A DNA stretch of 64,000 nt from Cohnella endophytica (GTDB lineage Bacteria > Bacillota > Bacilli > Paenibacillales > Paenibacillaceae), in contig NZ_RBZM01000001.1 in NCBI RefSeq assembly GCF_003628305.1, positions 310,001 through 374,000 on the forward strand, in the 5' to 3' direction. The position numbers and the translations under genes were made by a program. Shown here piece by piece: positions 1-9,304 of the stretch; position 1 is the stretch's first letter, and each line of letters begins with the position of its first letter. The notes beneath the pieces are model-generated. The model searched no databases, was not told the DNA's origin, and saw nothing but the letters and a program-made list of their open reading frames with translations.

Positions 1-168
1 TGCGAGAAAGTTCATTTGCATATTTGGGATGAACCGCTTAATTTTATTGACGTTATTTCCCGCATGCAGATTGAAGAGCTGCTGCTTGAATACTCGCCAA
101 CTCTTCTTTTCGTGGAGCATGACAGCGAATTTTGCAAAAATATAGCTACAAAGATCATTGAATTCTAA
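1..168 (+). CDS. ABC-F type ATPase, C-terminal fragment (window edge)
   Basis: The frame is open from base 1 and stops with TAA at 166-168, giving the last 55 residues of a protein that starts outside the window. It contains the Walker B/D-loop stretch HIWDEPLNFID followed by a switch histidine in LLFVEHD. The WDEPLNFID form, in place of the usual LDEPTNHLD, is characteristic of ABC-F ribosome-protection ATPases of the Lsa/Vga/Msr type, which displace antibiotics from the ribosome and have no membrane domain. Which drug class it protects against cannot be told from this fragment. A strong hairpin follows it, so it probably ends its transcript. Confidence 0.8.
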   Translation, partial: CEKVHLHIWDEPLNFIDVISRMQIEELLLEYSPTLLFVEHDSEFCKNIATKIIEF

Positions 169-200
169 CCTGAATGCAATTAATTAATCGGAAAGATAAA

Positions 201-237
201 TAAACACAGCTACTTCAAAGTAGCTGTGTTTATTAAA
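201..237 (+). terminator. Rho-independent terminator after the ABC-F gene
   Basis: A perfect 15-bp inverted repeat (201-215 paired with 218-232) followed by TTAAAT. It lies between the ABC-F stop and the convergent tlp gene, so it may serve both strands. Confidence 0.75.
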
Positions 238-261
238 TAGTTAGAGCCCGAAGAGTTTACC

Positions 262-489
262 CTAATCTTGCGAATAAGCCGCTTCGTCCTGGACTTCCTC
301 GCGGAAGCTATTTAAACTTTCTTTGCGACGTTCGTTTTTTTCTTCGATTTGATTGCGTTCCGTATCGCTAATTTCGGAGGAGAATTCGTTTAAGTAATCT
401 TCTGCTTCGTGCATGTTTTCCTCTGTATTCTGAATACTTTGCTGTAAGTGCTCCACATTATCCGCTCGATTATCCGGTTTTGCCATCAT
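262..489 (-). CDS. tlp: Small acid-soluble spore protein Tlp
   Basis: Encodes 75 residues, hydrophilic and rich in Glu, Asn and Arg. The opening AKPDNRADNVEHLQ, the middle NTEENMHEAEDYL and the end EEKNERRKESLNSFREE match the Tlp family of small acid-soluble spore proteins, which accumulate in the forespore core. Two consecutive ATG codons start the frame; the AGGAGG box at 496-501 is 6 nt from the first and 9 nt from the second, so either may be used. It is monocistronic and convergent with the ABC-F gene. I could not identify a convincing forespore sigma promoter by eye. Confidence 0.88.
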   Translation of the reverse strand: MMAKPDNRADNVEHLQQSIQNTEENMHEAEDYLNEFSSEISDTERNQIEEKNERRKESLNSFREEVQDEAAYSQD

Positions 490-572
490 TTATCGCCTCC
501 TGGTCGTTAAAGCGCTCTAGTGCGCTAACAAGTAGCTTGGACTTTGGGGACTCTTTTTATGCATTCTCCGAT

Positions 573-3182
573 CTATTTATGATTCGGGTCACCCTGTCGG
601 GGCCGACGAGCAATTAGTCTAATAAGCTCCATCAATAGCACCGGTAACGAGACTTGTCGCGGGTAGGCCAAATAACGAGGCTCCCAAGCCGGAGTAAACT
701 TTTCTTTGAACTTTCGAAGCCCTTCGAATCCGTACCAATACCCTCCATGCCTAAAAACCATGTTTGCAAGTTTCTCTTCTCTGATCGCCGCTTGTGCTTG
801 TCCGACATTGGATAGGGGAGCCATGCCCAAGTTAAAAGTTGAGTATCCTTGCGCTTGCGCCCATTCTAATAGACTGGTGAATAAAAAGTCCATAGTTCCG
901 TTTGGCGTGTCCGGGAGATGGCGCATGAGATCGATAGAAAGGGTAGCGCCGTTATCATAACCGGGGGCCAAGGAGGCAAAAGCGATTACTTTGCCCTCAG
1001 GATCGACCAGATGAGCGATCGGAGATGTCTGCAAGTAATCTTCATCGAACCAACCGAGCGAGAATCCTTTTTCCTTTTTGCCCTTCAGCCACATCCGGGA
1101 TATATGGCGAAGCGTTTCCATTAAGCGATCGTCATGAGGCTGCGCAGATACCTTGAATTCGTAGCCCTCTCGATCGAATCGATTTTTCGCGTTACGCATG
1201 CCGGCGTTTCGTTTGCCGTTAAGCGTATAGGAAGCTAATGGAACTAAAGCCTCTTCGCCTAATTTGAAAAAGCGGTACCCATTATCGTGGTAGATGGGAA
1301 GGTACTGCGGGGTGACTTGATAGAACACAACTAATAAATCGTATAGATCCGCATAACGTTGGCACTCACCAATGGCTTCGCCGAGCTTTTCCAGCTTTCC
1401 GATCGGGTCGCCTAGAACGACGAATTTGTTTCTTATGACAGCATAGGGAATCAAAACTTGACCTTCGCAAGCCCAGAAAAAGCTTTTGTCCCCGGAAAAC
1501 AACATATGGGTAAGAAAGTTGCCATGCTCCTGCTCCAGAAACATTCGCAGTTGTTGTCGTTCGGCATCGGTTGCACCATTGTTAGACAGTCGGTTTGACC
1601 TGAGAATCAAACCGAGAGAAATTAGGAGCCACGCGATAACAAGCCCTGTTAAAATTGCAACTAATTGCTGAGTCGGATTTATTAGCCATGAAATCCTGGC
1701 GTTTGGAGGCAGATGTTTAAAAAAAGCAGGGTGCGTGCGCGAAGCAACGAGAGAGTAGGCGTAAGCAAGTATTAGCGTTATAAGCCCCCATATGGCTGCA
1801 TTGTTCCTGTTGAAAGGCGCGGAGACCCTGTAGAAACGGTTCTTGGACATCCAAAGAAGCAGAGCTACGATCAGAAGGAATATGGCTTCTTCATAATCAA
1901 ACGCCTTAGCGAAAGTGAAAAGAGCACCCGCGCATAGCAGAGATAATGTCCACTTGTAAGCTCGTCTAAGCCGATGAGATATTCCCCATGAAAGCACGAT
2001 CAGCATTAATGCGATGATGACGCTCATGAGATGGGATAACCTCATGAGCGGAGCGGATAACAACTCGTCCGCAAAACGCAGCCTGGAAAGCAAACCCGGC
2101 GTAGCCGCCGAGAAAAGCAACACAGCTCCGCTGGCAAATACGAGTTTGCCAAGCGACCATGCTCCGACTTCCCCGATTACTTCGATTTGATTAGGCAAGT
2201 ACCATATTCGTTGCCAGCCGTTCAAGACCTGATCGAGGGGGCCGACATTACGCTCGGTAGCCGATCTTCGGACGGCTAAAAATTCGAAGATCGCCATAAT
2301 AAGGCCGATCATCCAAGGTACAAGGTAGTAGAGCAACCGGTAAAGGACAAGCACGGCTGCGGTTCTGTCCGGGGGGTATCCCAGCAATTGAAGCCCGATC
2401 ATTGCCGTTAGGTCGAAACCGCCGATACCGCCGGGGGCCATGCTAATCAATCCGGTAATCGCAGAGACCGTAAAGATGCCTAGCGCTGCCGCAAGAGAAA
2501 GATCGGGAAGAAAACAAGTTCCGATGAACCAGAAAGTAATGGCGGCGCATAACCATTCCAATAATGAAGCGGCAACGGAAGCGGCGATCGTAGCCCCGTT
2601 CATTCGTGTTTGATTCCGATTCAACCACTTCGTATAGAAGGGAGAACCCTGGAGTACTAAATAACCGGGCAAATACAAGGCGATCGCCCAGACCGCATAC
2701 AGAGTCCAAGGGTGGGCGTTAAGGATGGAATCCATGGGAATTACACCGAAAATTCCCGACCAAGCGAGCAAGGAAAGGCCGGTTATCGTAATCGTCGAGA
2801 GGTAAGCGATCGAAGCCGTGATCGTGGGAAGCGGGATATCGCGGTTCCGGTACAAGTAAGTCCGCAATGCGGCACCCGCAATTCCGGCAAATCCGATCAC
2901 GCTATTCGTCGAGTTGGCTATCCATGCAAAACGAAAGGTATCTCCGGCGTTAATCGGAAACCGGAAATGACGCCGCAGAATAAAATCGTATAGGCTGATA
3001 GATGCCACGGAAAGAAGGGAGAGCCCGATCATAAGGAGCAAGGTCGTGGATTTCATATGGCGAAGGATATGAAAGGTTCCCCCCCAATCGATCCTTCGGA
3101 ATTCCCCGCGGCCCTCCCAGTATACGAATGCAATGACGGCCGCCGGGATGATGAATTGCAGCAGCTTCCGAATCTTGTTCAT
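573..3182 (-). CDS. mprF: MprF phosphatidylglycerol lysyltransferase/flippase
   Basis: An 869-residue membrane protein, close in length to MprF of Staphylococcus and Bacillus (about 840-860). The N-terminal half (about 1-340) and the segment around 370-550 are strings of hydrophobic helices forming the flippase domain. The last ~320 residues form the soluble DUF2156 acyltransferase-like domain that transfers an aminoacyl group from tRNA to phosphatidylglycerol; the stretch SIDLMRHLPDTPNGTMDFL is typical. Modified lipids reduce surface negative charge and give resistance to cationic peptides. The start has a GAGGAG box about 6 nt upstream. It lies 47 nt after the amino-acid ABC ATPase gene in the same direction and could be cotranscribed with it. 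Whether lysine or alanine is transferred is not readable here. Confidence 0.92.
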   Translation of the reverse strand: MNKIRKLLQFIIPAAVIAFVYWEGRGEFRRIDWGGTFHILRHMKSTTLLLMIGLSLLSVASISLYDFILRRHFRFPINAGDTFRFAWIANSTNSVIGFAGIAGAALRTYLYRNRDIPLPTITASIAYLSTITITGLSLLAWSGIFGVIPMDSILNAHPWTLYAVWAIALYLPGYLVLQGSPFYTKWLNRNQTRMNGATIAASVAASLLEWLCAAITFWFIGTCFLPDLSLAAALGIFTVSAITGLISMAPGGIGGFDLTAMIGLQLLGYPPDRTAAVLVLYRLLYYLVPWMIGLIMAIFEFLAVRRSATERNVGPLDQVLNGWQRIWYLPNQIEVIGEVGAWSLGKLVFASGAVLLFSAATPGLLSRLRFADELLSAPLMRLSHLMSVIIALMLIVLSWGISHRLRRAYKWTLSLLCAGALFTFAKAFDYEEAIFLLIVALLLWMSKNRFYRVSAPFNRNNAAIWGLITLILAYAYSLVASRTHPAFFKHLPPNARISWLINPTQQLVAILTGLVIAWLLISLGLILRSNRLSNNGATDAERQQLRMFLEQEHGNFLTHMLFSGDKSFFWACEGQVLIPYAVIRNKFVVLGDPIGKLEKLGEAIGECQRYADLYDLLVVFYQVTPQYLPIYHDNGYRFFKLGEEALVPLASYTLNGKRNAGMRNAKNRFDREGYEFKVSAQPHDDRLMETLRHISRMWLKGKKEKGFSLGWFDEDYLQTSPIAHLVDPEGKVIAFASLAPGYDNGATLSIDLMRHLPDTPNGTMDFLFTSLLEWAQAQGYSTFNLGMAPLSNVGQAQAAIREEKLANMVFRHGGYWYGFEGLRKFKEKFTPAWEPRYLAYPRQVSLPVLLMELIRLIARRPRQGDPNHK

Positions 3183-3229
3183 GCAGACTCCTCGATTGGT
3201 GGAATTTTTTACATCTAACTATCCGTTCG

Positions 3230-3952
3230 TCATAATACCTGCTCCAGGAACCTTGCGGCACGTTCGCTTTGCGGCCTGTTGAAAAATTGATCCGGCGCCG
3301 CCCGTTCGACGAGAATCCCCTGATCGAGGAAATAGATCGTATCTGCGGCTTCTCGTGCGAATTTCATCTCGTGGGTGACGATGAGCATCGTCATCCCGCT
3401 ATCCGCAAGGCCCCGAATCACGTTAAGAACTTCCTTGACCATCTCCGGATCGAGCGCCGAAGTCGGTTCGTCGAAGAGCATAATGTCCGGCTCCATCGCC
3501 AGACTGCGGGCAATCGCCACGCGTTGTTTCTGTCCGCCGGATAAACGGGAAGGATAACTATCCGCCTTATCGGACAGCCCGACCCGGGCAAGCAGCTCAA
3601 GCGCTTTGGCTCGAGCCGCGTCGGTGGTCATGCCTTTTACTTCGATGGGAGCGAAAGTAATGTTGTCCAGTACGCTCATATGCGGGAACAGGTGAAAGTG
3701 CTGGAACACCATTCCGATTCGCTGACGGACGCGGGAAGCATCGGTTTTCGGATTCGTCAATTCTATCCCTTCAATGGATATCGTGCCGGAGGTCGGAGTC
3801 TCGAGCAGATTCAGACAACGCAGGAACGTAGACTTTCCTGAGCCGGAAGGTCCGATCAAGGCGACGACTTCGCCTTTTTCCACATGCGTGGAGATGCCTT
3901 TGAGCACCTGATTTTTGCCGTAGGCTTTTGTTAAATCCGTAACTTTAATCAC
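3230..3952 (-). CDS. Polar amino acid ABC transporter, ATP-binding protein (GlnQ type)
   Basis: An ATPase of about 240 residues carrying every nucleotide-binding motif: Walker A GPSGSGKST, signature LSGGQKQRVAIARSLA, Walker B IMLFDEPTSALDPE and the H-loop IVTHEM. These are the GlnQ/HisP family hallmarks, energising uptake of polar amino acids. I place the start at the GTG at 3952, which overlaps the stop of the permease gene by 8 nt and lies 11 nt after AAAGGAG; the protein then begins with the family-typical IKVTDLTKAYGKNQVLKG. An ATG 33 nt upstream (3985) has no ribosome binding site. Together with the upstream fused binding-protein/permease it forms a complete importer. Confidence 0.9.
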   Translation of the reverse strand: MIKVTDLTKAYGKNQVLKGISTHVEKGEVVALIGPSGSGKSTFLRCLNLLETPTSGTISIEGIELTNPKTDASRVRQRIGMVFQHFHLFPHMSVLDNITFAPIEVKGMTTDAARAKALELLARVGLSDKADSYPSRLSGGQKQRVAIARSLAMEPDIMLFDEPTSALDPEMVKEVLNVIRGLADSGMTMLIVTHEMKFAREAADTIYFLDQGILVERAAPDQFFNRPQSERAARFLEQVL

Positions 3953-5417
3953 TGCGGCGCAGTCTCCTTTCCAACATGCGAGCAAGGGAGGTGAGGACGA
4001 GCACGAGGACGTAGTAGATCGCGGCTACGAACAAGAGCGCTTCGAATGCACGAAACGTGCTTGCCCTTACAACATCCGCTCTGCGCATCAATTCGGATAC
4101 CCCGATGACGGATACGAGCGAGGATTCTTTCAGCAAAGCGACGAATTCGTTCACTAATGCTGGTAAGATATGGCGTAGTGCTTGCGGGAAAATGATGCGC
4201 GCCATCATCTTGCGATAAGGAATGCCGAGAGCGATCGACGCTTCGCGCTGGCCCTTGTCCACAGCCATAATGCCTCCGCGAATCGTCTCGGACAAGTACG
4301 CCGCGGAGTTCAATCCGAATGCAAGTCCGGCTGCGAGCAAGGCGGGGATGTCGAAGTTGAACAGCTGCGGAGTCGCATAATAGATAATCGTTAATTGGAC
4401 GAGCAGGGGCGTTCCGCGGAACACCGAGGTGTAGGCGGTTGCGAACCATTGCAACGGCAGAACTCCGGATATTTTGAAGAGGGAGAGAACCGTCCCCCAG
4501 CATAAGCCCAACAAAGCAGAGACGAGCGTGAATAGCAGCGTCACGTAGACGCCTTTGAGGATATAAGGCACATATCCGTTCAATACGCCAAAATCAATAT
4601 TCAAACCGCCTGTTGATCCATTAACGGCGGTCTTTTTGCCTTCGAACCATTTGTCTATTATTTTTTGCAGTTCGCCGTTTGCCTTCATATTCGCGAGTTC
4701 GAGATTAAATGCGTCGACCAGCTTAGTCTGCTTAGGAAAAGCAATCGCATAACCGGTATCTTCCTCGGAACTCGGCAAGAAACTCAGTACGAGATTGGGG
4801 TTCGCTTGGACCATCTCGATCGCGACGGCATCCTCGACGATGGCGGCGTCCAGGCGTTTGGCGTTCATTTCCTGAATCAAATCCGCGATTTTGTTGAGCT
4901 TCTTCTGTTTGGCGCCCGGGATCGTCTGCGCGAAAGTATCCTGAATCGAGCCAAGCTGAGCTCCGACGACCTTGCCGGACAGCTGTTCCACGGTTTCGTA
5001 TGCCTTGTCCTTGCGAGAAACGATCGTATTTCTTGCCGTGTAGTAACTTTCGGAGAACGCTACGCTTTTCTTGCGTTCTTCGGTTACCGACATGCCGGAC
5101 ATTACGAAGTCGACGCGTCCCGTCTGAAGAGCGGCAATCAGGCCGCTAAAATCCATGCTTGCGATTTGCAGTTCGTAACCGAGGTGGTTCGCGATATATT
5201 TGGCGATATCGATGTCTATTCCGACGATTTCGCCGCTGCCTTTCGCATCTACGCTTTCGTAGGGCGGATAATCGGGGGAAGTTCCCATCACGAGTTTCTT
5301 CTTGGCCGCCGAAGCATGATCGGTTGGCAACATCGGCATTAACGAAACGATAGATAGCGTCAGGAGAGCAATGATAAAGAGCAGGGAGTGCCGAGCTTTC
5401 CGTTTTTTCCATCTCAT
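3945..5417 (-). CDS. Amino acid ABC importer, substrate-binding protein fused to permease
   Basis: A single polypeptide of about 490 residues. A hydrophobic signal anchor (about 10-35) is followed by a periplasmic-binding-protein type II domain (about 45-270; KLVMGTSPDYPPYE, GIDIDIAKYIA, VMSGMSVTEERK) and then a His/Glu/Gln-type permease domain (about 285-490) with the EAA-loop motif REASIALGIPYRKMM. The fusion tethers the receptor to its channel, as in lactococcal GlnP-type transporters. I chose the ATG at 5417 (GAGG 9 nt upstream) over a TTG five codons earlier that lacks a ribosome site. The stop overlaps the ATPase start, showing translational coupling. Substrate specificity is not readable; a polar amino acid is likely. 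Confidence 0.88.
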   Translation of the reverse strand: MRWKKRKARHSLLFIIALLTLSIVSLMPMLPTDHASAAKKKLVMGTSPDYPPYESVDAKGSGEIVGIDIDIAKYIANHLGYELQIASMDFSGLIAALQTGRVDFVMSGMSVTEERKKSVAFSESYYTARNTIVSRKDKAYETVEQLSGKVVGAQLGSIQDTFAQTIPGAKQKKLNKIADLIQEMNAKRLDAAIVEDAVAIEMVQANPNLVLSFLPSSEEDTGYAIAFPKQTKLVDAFNLELANMKANGELQKIIDKWFEGKKTAVNGSTGGLNIDFGVLNGYVPYILKGVYVTLLFTLVSALLGLCWGTVLSLFKISGVLPLQWFATAYTSVFRGTPLLVQLTIIYYATPQLFNFDIPALLAAGLAFGLNSAAYLSETIRGGIMAVDKGQREASIALGIPYRKMMARIIFPQALRHILPALVNEFVALLKESSLVSVIGVSELMRRADVVRASTFRAFEALLFVAAIYYVLVLVLTSLARMLERRLRRSD

Positions 5418-5498
5418 GTTGCGCGTCCTCAATCCTTAGGGTTTAGAGAAAGTTTTTACATGCTTGAGGCTAAGTAAACATTTGCAGTATAAATTTAC

Positions 5499-6938
5499 AT
5501 GAGAAAACGGCGGACGGGGCAGAATAATTCCGAATTACCATATTCAGGGCAATCCGGGGAGATCATGACCATGTCCGATATTCTTGCTTCCTTCTATCGT
5601 TTGAGCGAAAATCCCGATACGTTGTCGTTATTTGATCAGTTAAGCGAAGCTTTTGCGGATTCGGCCGACTACACGACCGCATTAATCGGAAAAACGGATG
5701 CTACCGAATATCATCTGTGCTTTATTAAGTCGCTATGTTCTTCCCAGAAGCTGGACTATCTGCTCGGTACAAACATCGAAGGGGATATGTCCGCGCAGCT
5801 TGAGCGTTATTACGGGACCGACTTGGTAGAAGGTAATTCTAAAAGCTGCGAACAAGCGATTTGCAACGGTTATGCCGTAATCTGCAAGCGAACGTCATCA
5901 ACCGGACTCATGCTGAACATATCGGAAAGCCGTCAAAGATCTATTGTGTCGCCGATAACGGAAAATGTTCTTCAAGGCCCGATGAATGCTTTTAACGAAA
6001 GTCTCGACGTGAACACGGCATTGATAAGGCAGCAAATCCGATCATCGAAATTAAAACTATGGGAAACCTTTATAGGTACAGAAAGCATTACCCGAGTTGC
6101 CGTGTTTTCTTATTCAGGTGCCATAGATCCCGATCTGTTGTCGAAGCTTAAAGAAAGACTAAAGAAGGTTCAGACGGCGGGAGTTCAAGACAGCGGACAA
6201 CTTCTACGACTGCTCACCACCAAAAATTGGATGAATTTGTTCCCGGTTTCCGTCTCCACTGAGCGACCCGATCGCGTTTCGGCCGACTTGCTGGCAGGAA
6301 AAGCGATCATTATGGTAGACGGGACCCCGTTCGCCTTGATCGTGCCTACCGTATACACGGATTTTTGGCATTCCCCGGAAGATAAATACATCAATCCCTA
6401 CGTTACCTACTTTCTGCTTACGCTTCGGTTTCTGGCGATGTTCATTAATTTGTTTCTTCCGGCTATGTATGTTGCGCTCACGTCGGTAAACATTGATGTT
6501 AATCGTCTGGAGATCAGTCTCGCCGCGGCGGCTAGTAGGGAGGGCGTCCCCTATCCGGTATACGTAGAAACGCTTTTGATGCTTATCGTGATCGATTTCA
6601 TAACCGAGGCCGGCTTACGGTTGCCTAAGTCGATTAGTTCGACGGTAACCATGGTCGGAGGCGTTGTCCTAGGGCAAGCGATTATCCAAGCTAATATCGT
6701 TAGTAACCTGCTTGTTATTATCGTGGCTGCCACGGCCATTACGAATTTTATCGTGATTGATTATCAAATGGGACTTGTCCAACGAATTTTGAAGTATTTT
6801 ATGGTGATGGGGGCTACGATTGCCGGAGTTCTGGGTATTGTGTTCTGCTTTGCGTGCCTGATTTTCTACCTTAGTTGCCTGGAATCGTTCGGGGCTCCGT
6901 ATCTTACCTCGCTGTGGTCTAAGAAGAGACGAAGTTGA
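5499..6938 (+). CDS. Spore germinant receptor subunit A (GerA/GerKA family)
   Basis: A 479-residue protein of the GerA family, the largest germinant receptor subunit in the spore inner membrane. A hydrophilic N-terminal half (about 1-290) includes the family stretch NVNTALIRQQIRS-like DVNTALIRQQIRSSKL. A C-terminal membrane domain follows, with the conserved segments LPAMYVALTSVN, ISLAAAASREGVPYP and ITEAGLRLPKSI. The length is normal. The ATG at 5499 has no obvious ribosome site; an in-frame ATG pair at 5565/5571 lies just after CCGGGGAG, so the true start could be up to 24 codons later. It is the first gene of a gerK-like A-B-C operon. The germinant cannot be predicted from the sequence. 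Confidence 0.9.
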   Translation: MRKRRTGQNNSELPYSGQSGEIMTMSDILASFYRLSENPDTLSLFDQLSEAFADSADYTTALIGKTDATEYHLCFIKSLCSSQKLDYLLGTNIEGDMSAQLERYYGTDLVEGNSKSCEQAICNGYAVICKRTSSTGLMLNISESRQRSIVSPITENVLQGPMNAFNESLDVNTALIRQQIRSSKLKLWETFIGTESITRVAVFSYSGAIDPDLLSKLKERLKKVQTAGVQDSGQLLRLLTTKNWMNLFPVSVSTERPDRVSADLLAGKAIIMVDGTPFALIVPTVYTDFWHSPEDKYINPYVTYFLLTLRFLAMFINLFLPAMYVALTSVNIDVNRLEISLAAAASREGVPYPVYVETLLMLIVIDFITEAGLRLPKSISSTVTMVGGVVLGQAIIQANIVSNLLVIIVAATAITNFIVIDYQMGLVQRILKYFMVMGATIAGVLGIVFCFACLIFYLSCLESFGAPYLTSLWSKKRRS

Positions 6939-6963
6939 AGAGTTTAAAGCAGGGAGCGTTATC

Positions 6964-8070
6964 ATGAAAAACCCATCGGCCTTTACCGGCTATGAAATGC
7001 TTGCGATTCAAATGCTTTTTTCAGGTGCGGCAGCCGGTTTTATCTATCCCAGTTTTTTGATTCGCAGTACCGAAGGAGCCTATTGGATTCCTATTGCCGT
7101 ATGGACTGCGGGCGCTCTGCTCAGTTCATGGCTTTACAGTCGGATGCTAGCCAGGCTTGAAGGCAGAAAACTCGTCTCCGCGATACGTTCGTCGGTCGGC
7201 CTAGTATGGACGAGCGTTCTATTCTTGCCCGTAATCCTGTTTTTAATCGGAGCGCTTATCGTTATGTTGAGGGCCTACTCGGAAATTATTACGATGACGA
7301 TGCTGCCCACCACCCCGATTTCGTTTCTAAACGGAATGCTCCTATCTTCCGCCGCGCTCGCCTTAGCTGGAATCATGCCTATTATACGGGCAGCGAGAGT
7401 ATTTTTCCTGATGGCTTCACTTTTCACCTTGGCGCTTCTGATCATTGGTTTCAGCGATGTGAACTGGACGCTTGGTACGCCCTGGTTTCGGACTAACGGA
7501 GATTTCCTCCTCGATAATCGTTTCTATGCCGGATCGTTTTTATGGATGGGATTTGCGATTACGTCGTTGATCGGACCTTATACGATGCAGTCCGCTAGGG
7601 GCGCATGGAGAAGTTATGCCCTTGCGCTCATCTGCGCACTTCCAATGATTGCAGGCTATGTTTATTTGCCCGTTTTGACATTCGGAAGAGACTTGAGCCA
7701 ACGTTTGACTTTTCCTTTCGTGACTAAGATGGATACCATTTATCATTATTGGATCATATTCGACAATTTAACGGCTATATTCGTCTCCGTGACGATGCTC
7801 TATGTCTTGCTTATTATGGCTCTGAAGCTGCATGCCTTGGGTGATACGGTCAAAACTTTAATGCCGAAAGCGAAAAACGGCTTCATCTATCTAGGTCTCT
7901 TCATCGTCGTTTATGCCGCAGCCACGTTCTTGCCTTCTTGGAGAGAGTTGGAACATGTCATTATACTTACGGTCGGTATTCGTCTATATATTATGTTCAT
8001 TTTCCCCTTACTCGGCATGGCCGCATTGATCGTTGCTCAGAGACGCGGCGGAAAGGGGAGGGAATCATGA
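6964..8070 (+). CDS. Spore germinant receptor subunit B (GerAB/GerKB, APC-type permease)
   Basis: A 368-residue integral membrane protein with about ten hydrophobic helices, matching the GerAB family of the amino acid-polyamine-cation superfamily. Family-like features are the opening TGYEMLAIQMLFSGAAAG, a central loop FSDVNWTLGTPWF and a helix after FVTKMDTIYHYW. In germinant receptors this subunit is thought to bind the small-molecule germinant. An AGGGAG box precedes the ATG by 7 nt. It starts 25 nt after subunit A, and its stop overlaps the start of subunit C (ATGA), so the three are translationally linked. Confidence 0.9.
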   Translation: MKNPSAFTGYEMLAIQMLFSGAAAGFIYPSFLIRSTEGAYWIPIAVWTAGALLSSWLYSRMLARLEGRKLVSAIRSSVGLVWTSVLFLPVILFLIGALIVMLRAYSEIITMTMLPTTPISFLNGMLLSSAALALAGIMPIIRAARVFFLMASLFTLALLIIGFSDVNWTLGTPWFRTNGDFLLDNRFYAGSFLWMGFAITSLIGPYTMQSARGAWRSYALALICALPMIAGYVYLPVLTFGRDLSQRLTFPFVTKMDTIYHYWIIFDNLTAIFVSVTMLYVLLIMALKLHALGDTVKTLMPKAKNGFIYLGLFIVVYAAATFLPSWRELEHVIILTVGIRLYIMFIFPLLGMAALIVAQRRGGKGRES

Positions 8071-9158
8071 GGAGAATTTGCGCTTCATTGAAAATGGTCA
8101 TCGTTTGCAGCCTTACTATGATCGCAGTAACCGGTTGCTGGGACTCCAGAGACGTCGACAATCGTCTAATGGTCGGCGCGCTAGGTCTTGAGAAGTCGAC
8201 TGAGACTTCATTACGCGTTTGGTTTCGATTCCCTGTCCCAAAGGCAATACAGGGATTGTCGAAAAAGGATTTTTTTACGATGAGCCAGATCGGGTTTACC
8301 GTCCCCGATGCGATGAACAAAATAAAATACAAGCTTCCCAAAGCCTTGGATGCTTCTTCCACGCGAGCTCTGTTACTGGACGAATCGTTGGCCAAGACGG
8401 GGATTAACCCCTATTTGGAATTTGCGATCAGGGAGCGATCCGTTCCCCTGGATGCCGTAGTTGCCGTTGTCAGGGGCAATATGGAAAGAATTTTCACGAG
8501 TCCTAACCCGACGGGGGAACTCGCGGGTATTTACACGAAGCTCTTTTTTGAACCTTATGCCGGAGGGATTCCCAGAAAAAACAAAACCAGGCTATGGGAG
8601 ATCTACGCCAAATTGTATAATCCGTTCCATGCCAATCTGATACCTCTAGTAACGGAAGGAGTACAAAATTCGTTCGAATTTACCGGAAACGCGATTTTCC
8701 TCAACGGCAAAATCGTGGGAGAATTGAACAAGGACGAATCGCTTCTCTTCGAAATATTCACTCACCGGTTTCACGATTCGGAAGTCGAATTGATGAACAG
8801 ATCGGATGTAAGAATCGTTCATAACCATACTCGTATAAAGACTAAACTTGAGAGAGGAATACCGATCATCGGACTCGATTGCTCGCTTGTCACGACGTTA
8901 ATCGACAGTTCTCGTACGCGGAAACAGAATGAATCGCAAATTATCGCCGAGCTGGAATCCAGTTTGAACGCGCATGCCAAATCCATGTTCGAGAAGACTC
9001 AGCGGGAAGGAGCCGACGTCTTCGGCTTCGGCAACCGTTTCCGGAATCGGCTGCAACCGTCGCAACACGGAGATTGGCCCGAGATGTTCAAGTCTGCAAA
9101 AATCAGCTATAAGTTCCATATCATTCTTAGGAATACAGGGTTGGAATTTTTGGATTAA
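8067..9158 (+). CDS. Spore germinant receptor subunit C lipoprotein (Ger(x)C family)
   Basis: A 363-residue predicted lipoprotein. The signal peptide ends in a lipobox AVTGC with the lipid-accepting cysteine at residue 24, followed by the family motif WDSRDVDNRLMVGALGL. GerC subunits are lipid-anchored on the outer face of the spore inner membrane and needed for receptor function. The start is the ATG of the ATGA overlap with subunit B, preceded by GGGGAGGG; a longer upstream frame exists but lies inside subunit B. The length fits the family (about 360-400). Confidence 0.9.
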   Translation: MRRICASLKMVIVCSLTMIAVTGCWDSRDVDNRLMVGALGLEKSTETSLRVWFRFPVPKAIQGLSKKDFFTMSQIGFTVPDAMNKIKYKLPKALDASSTRALLLDESLAKTGINPYLEFAIRERSVPLDAVVAVVRGNMERIFTSPNPTGELAGIYTKLFFEPYAGGIPRKNKTRLWEIYAKLYNPFHANLIPLVTEGVQNSFEFTGNAIFLNGKIVGELNKDESLLFEIFTHRFHDSEVELMNRSDVRIVHNHTRIKTKLERGIPIIGLDCSLVTTLIDSSRTRKQNESQIIAELESSLNAHAKSMFEKTQREGADVFGFGNRFRNRLQPSQHGDWPEMFKSAKISYKFHIILRNTGLEFLD

Positions 9159-9282
9159 AGATTCACTCGCATCTCGAACCCCCATTTACCAAGCGGAATG
9201 ATCGAATATTGGCGAATTGAAGAAGTAAAAAAAGGAATAGAACATTTACAATGATTTTAATCTATTAACAATAGTGATACAC

Positions 9283-9288
9283 TATAAT
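9283..9288 (+). promoter_or_regulatory. Likely -10 box of mqo
   Basis: TATAAT within ACTATAATAAGG, about 20 nt before the folded leader; no good -35 hexamer is visible at 16-18 bp. Transcription from here would start near 9295 and give a leader of about 110 nt. Confidence 0.45.
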
Positions 9289-9304
9289 AAGGTTATAGTT
9301 GATC

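Noticed and set aside
5430..5498. Forespore sigma-G promoter for the gerK-like operon.
   Set aside because: No pair of -35 and -10 elements at proper spacing stood out by eye; expression in the forespore is expected from the family, not seen.
7938..8066. N-terminal extension of the GerC subunit by 43 codons.
   Set aside because: It overlaps subunit B and would bury the lipoprotein signal; ATG 8067 has a good ribosome site and the usual ATGA overlap.
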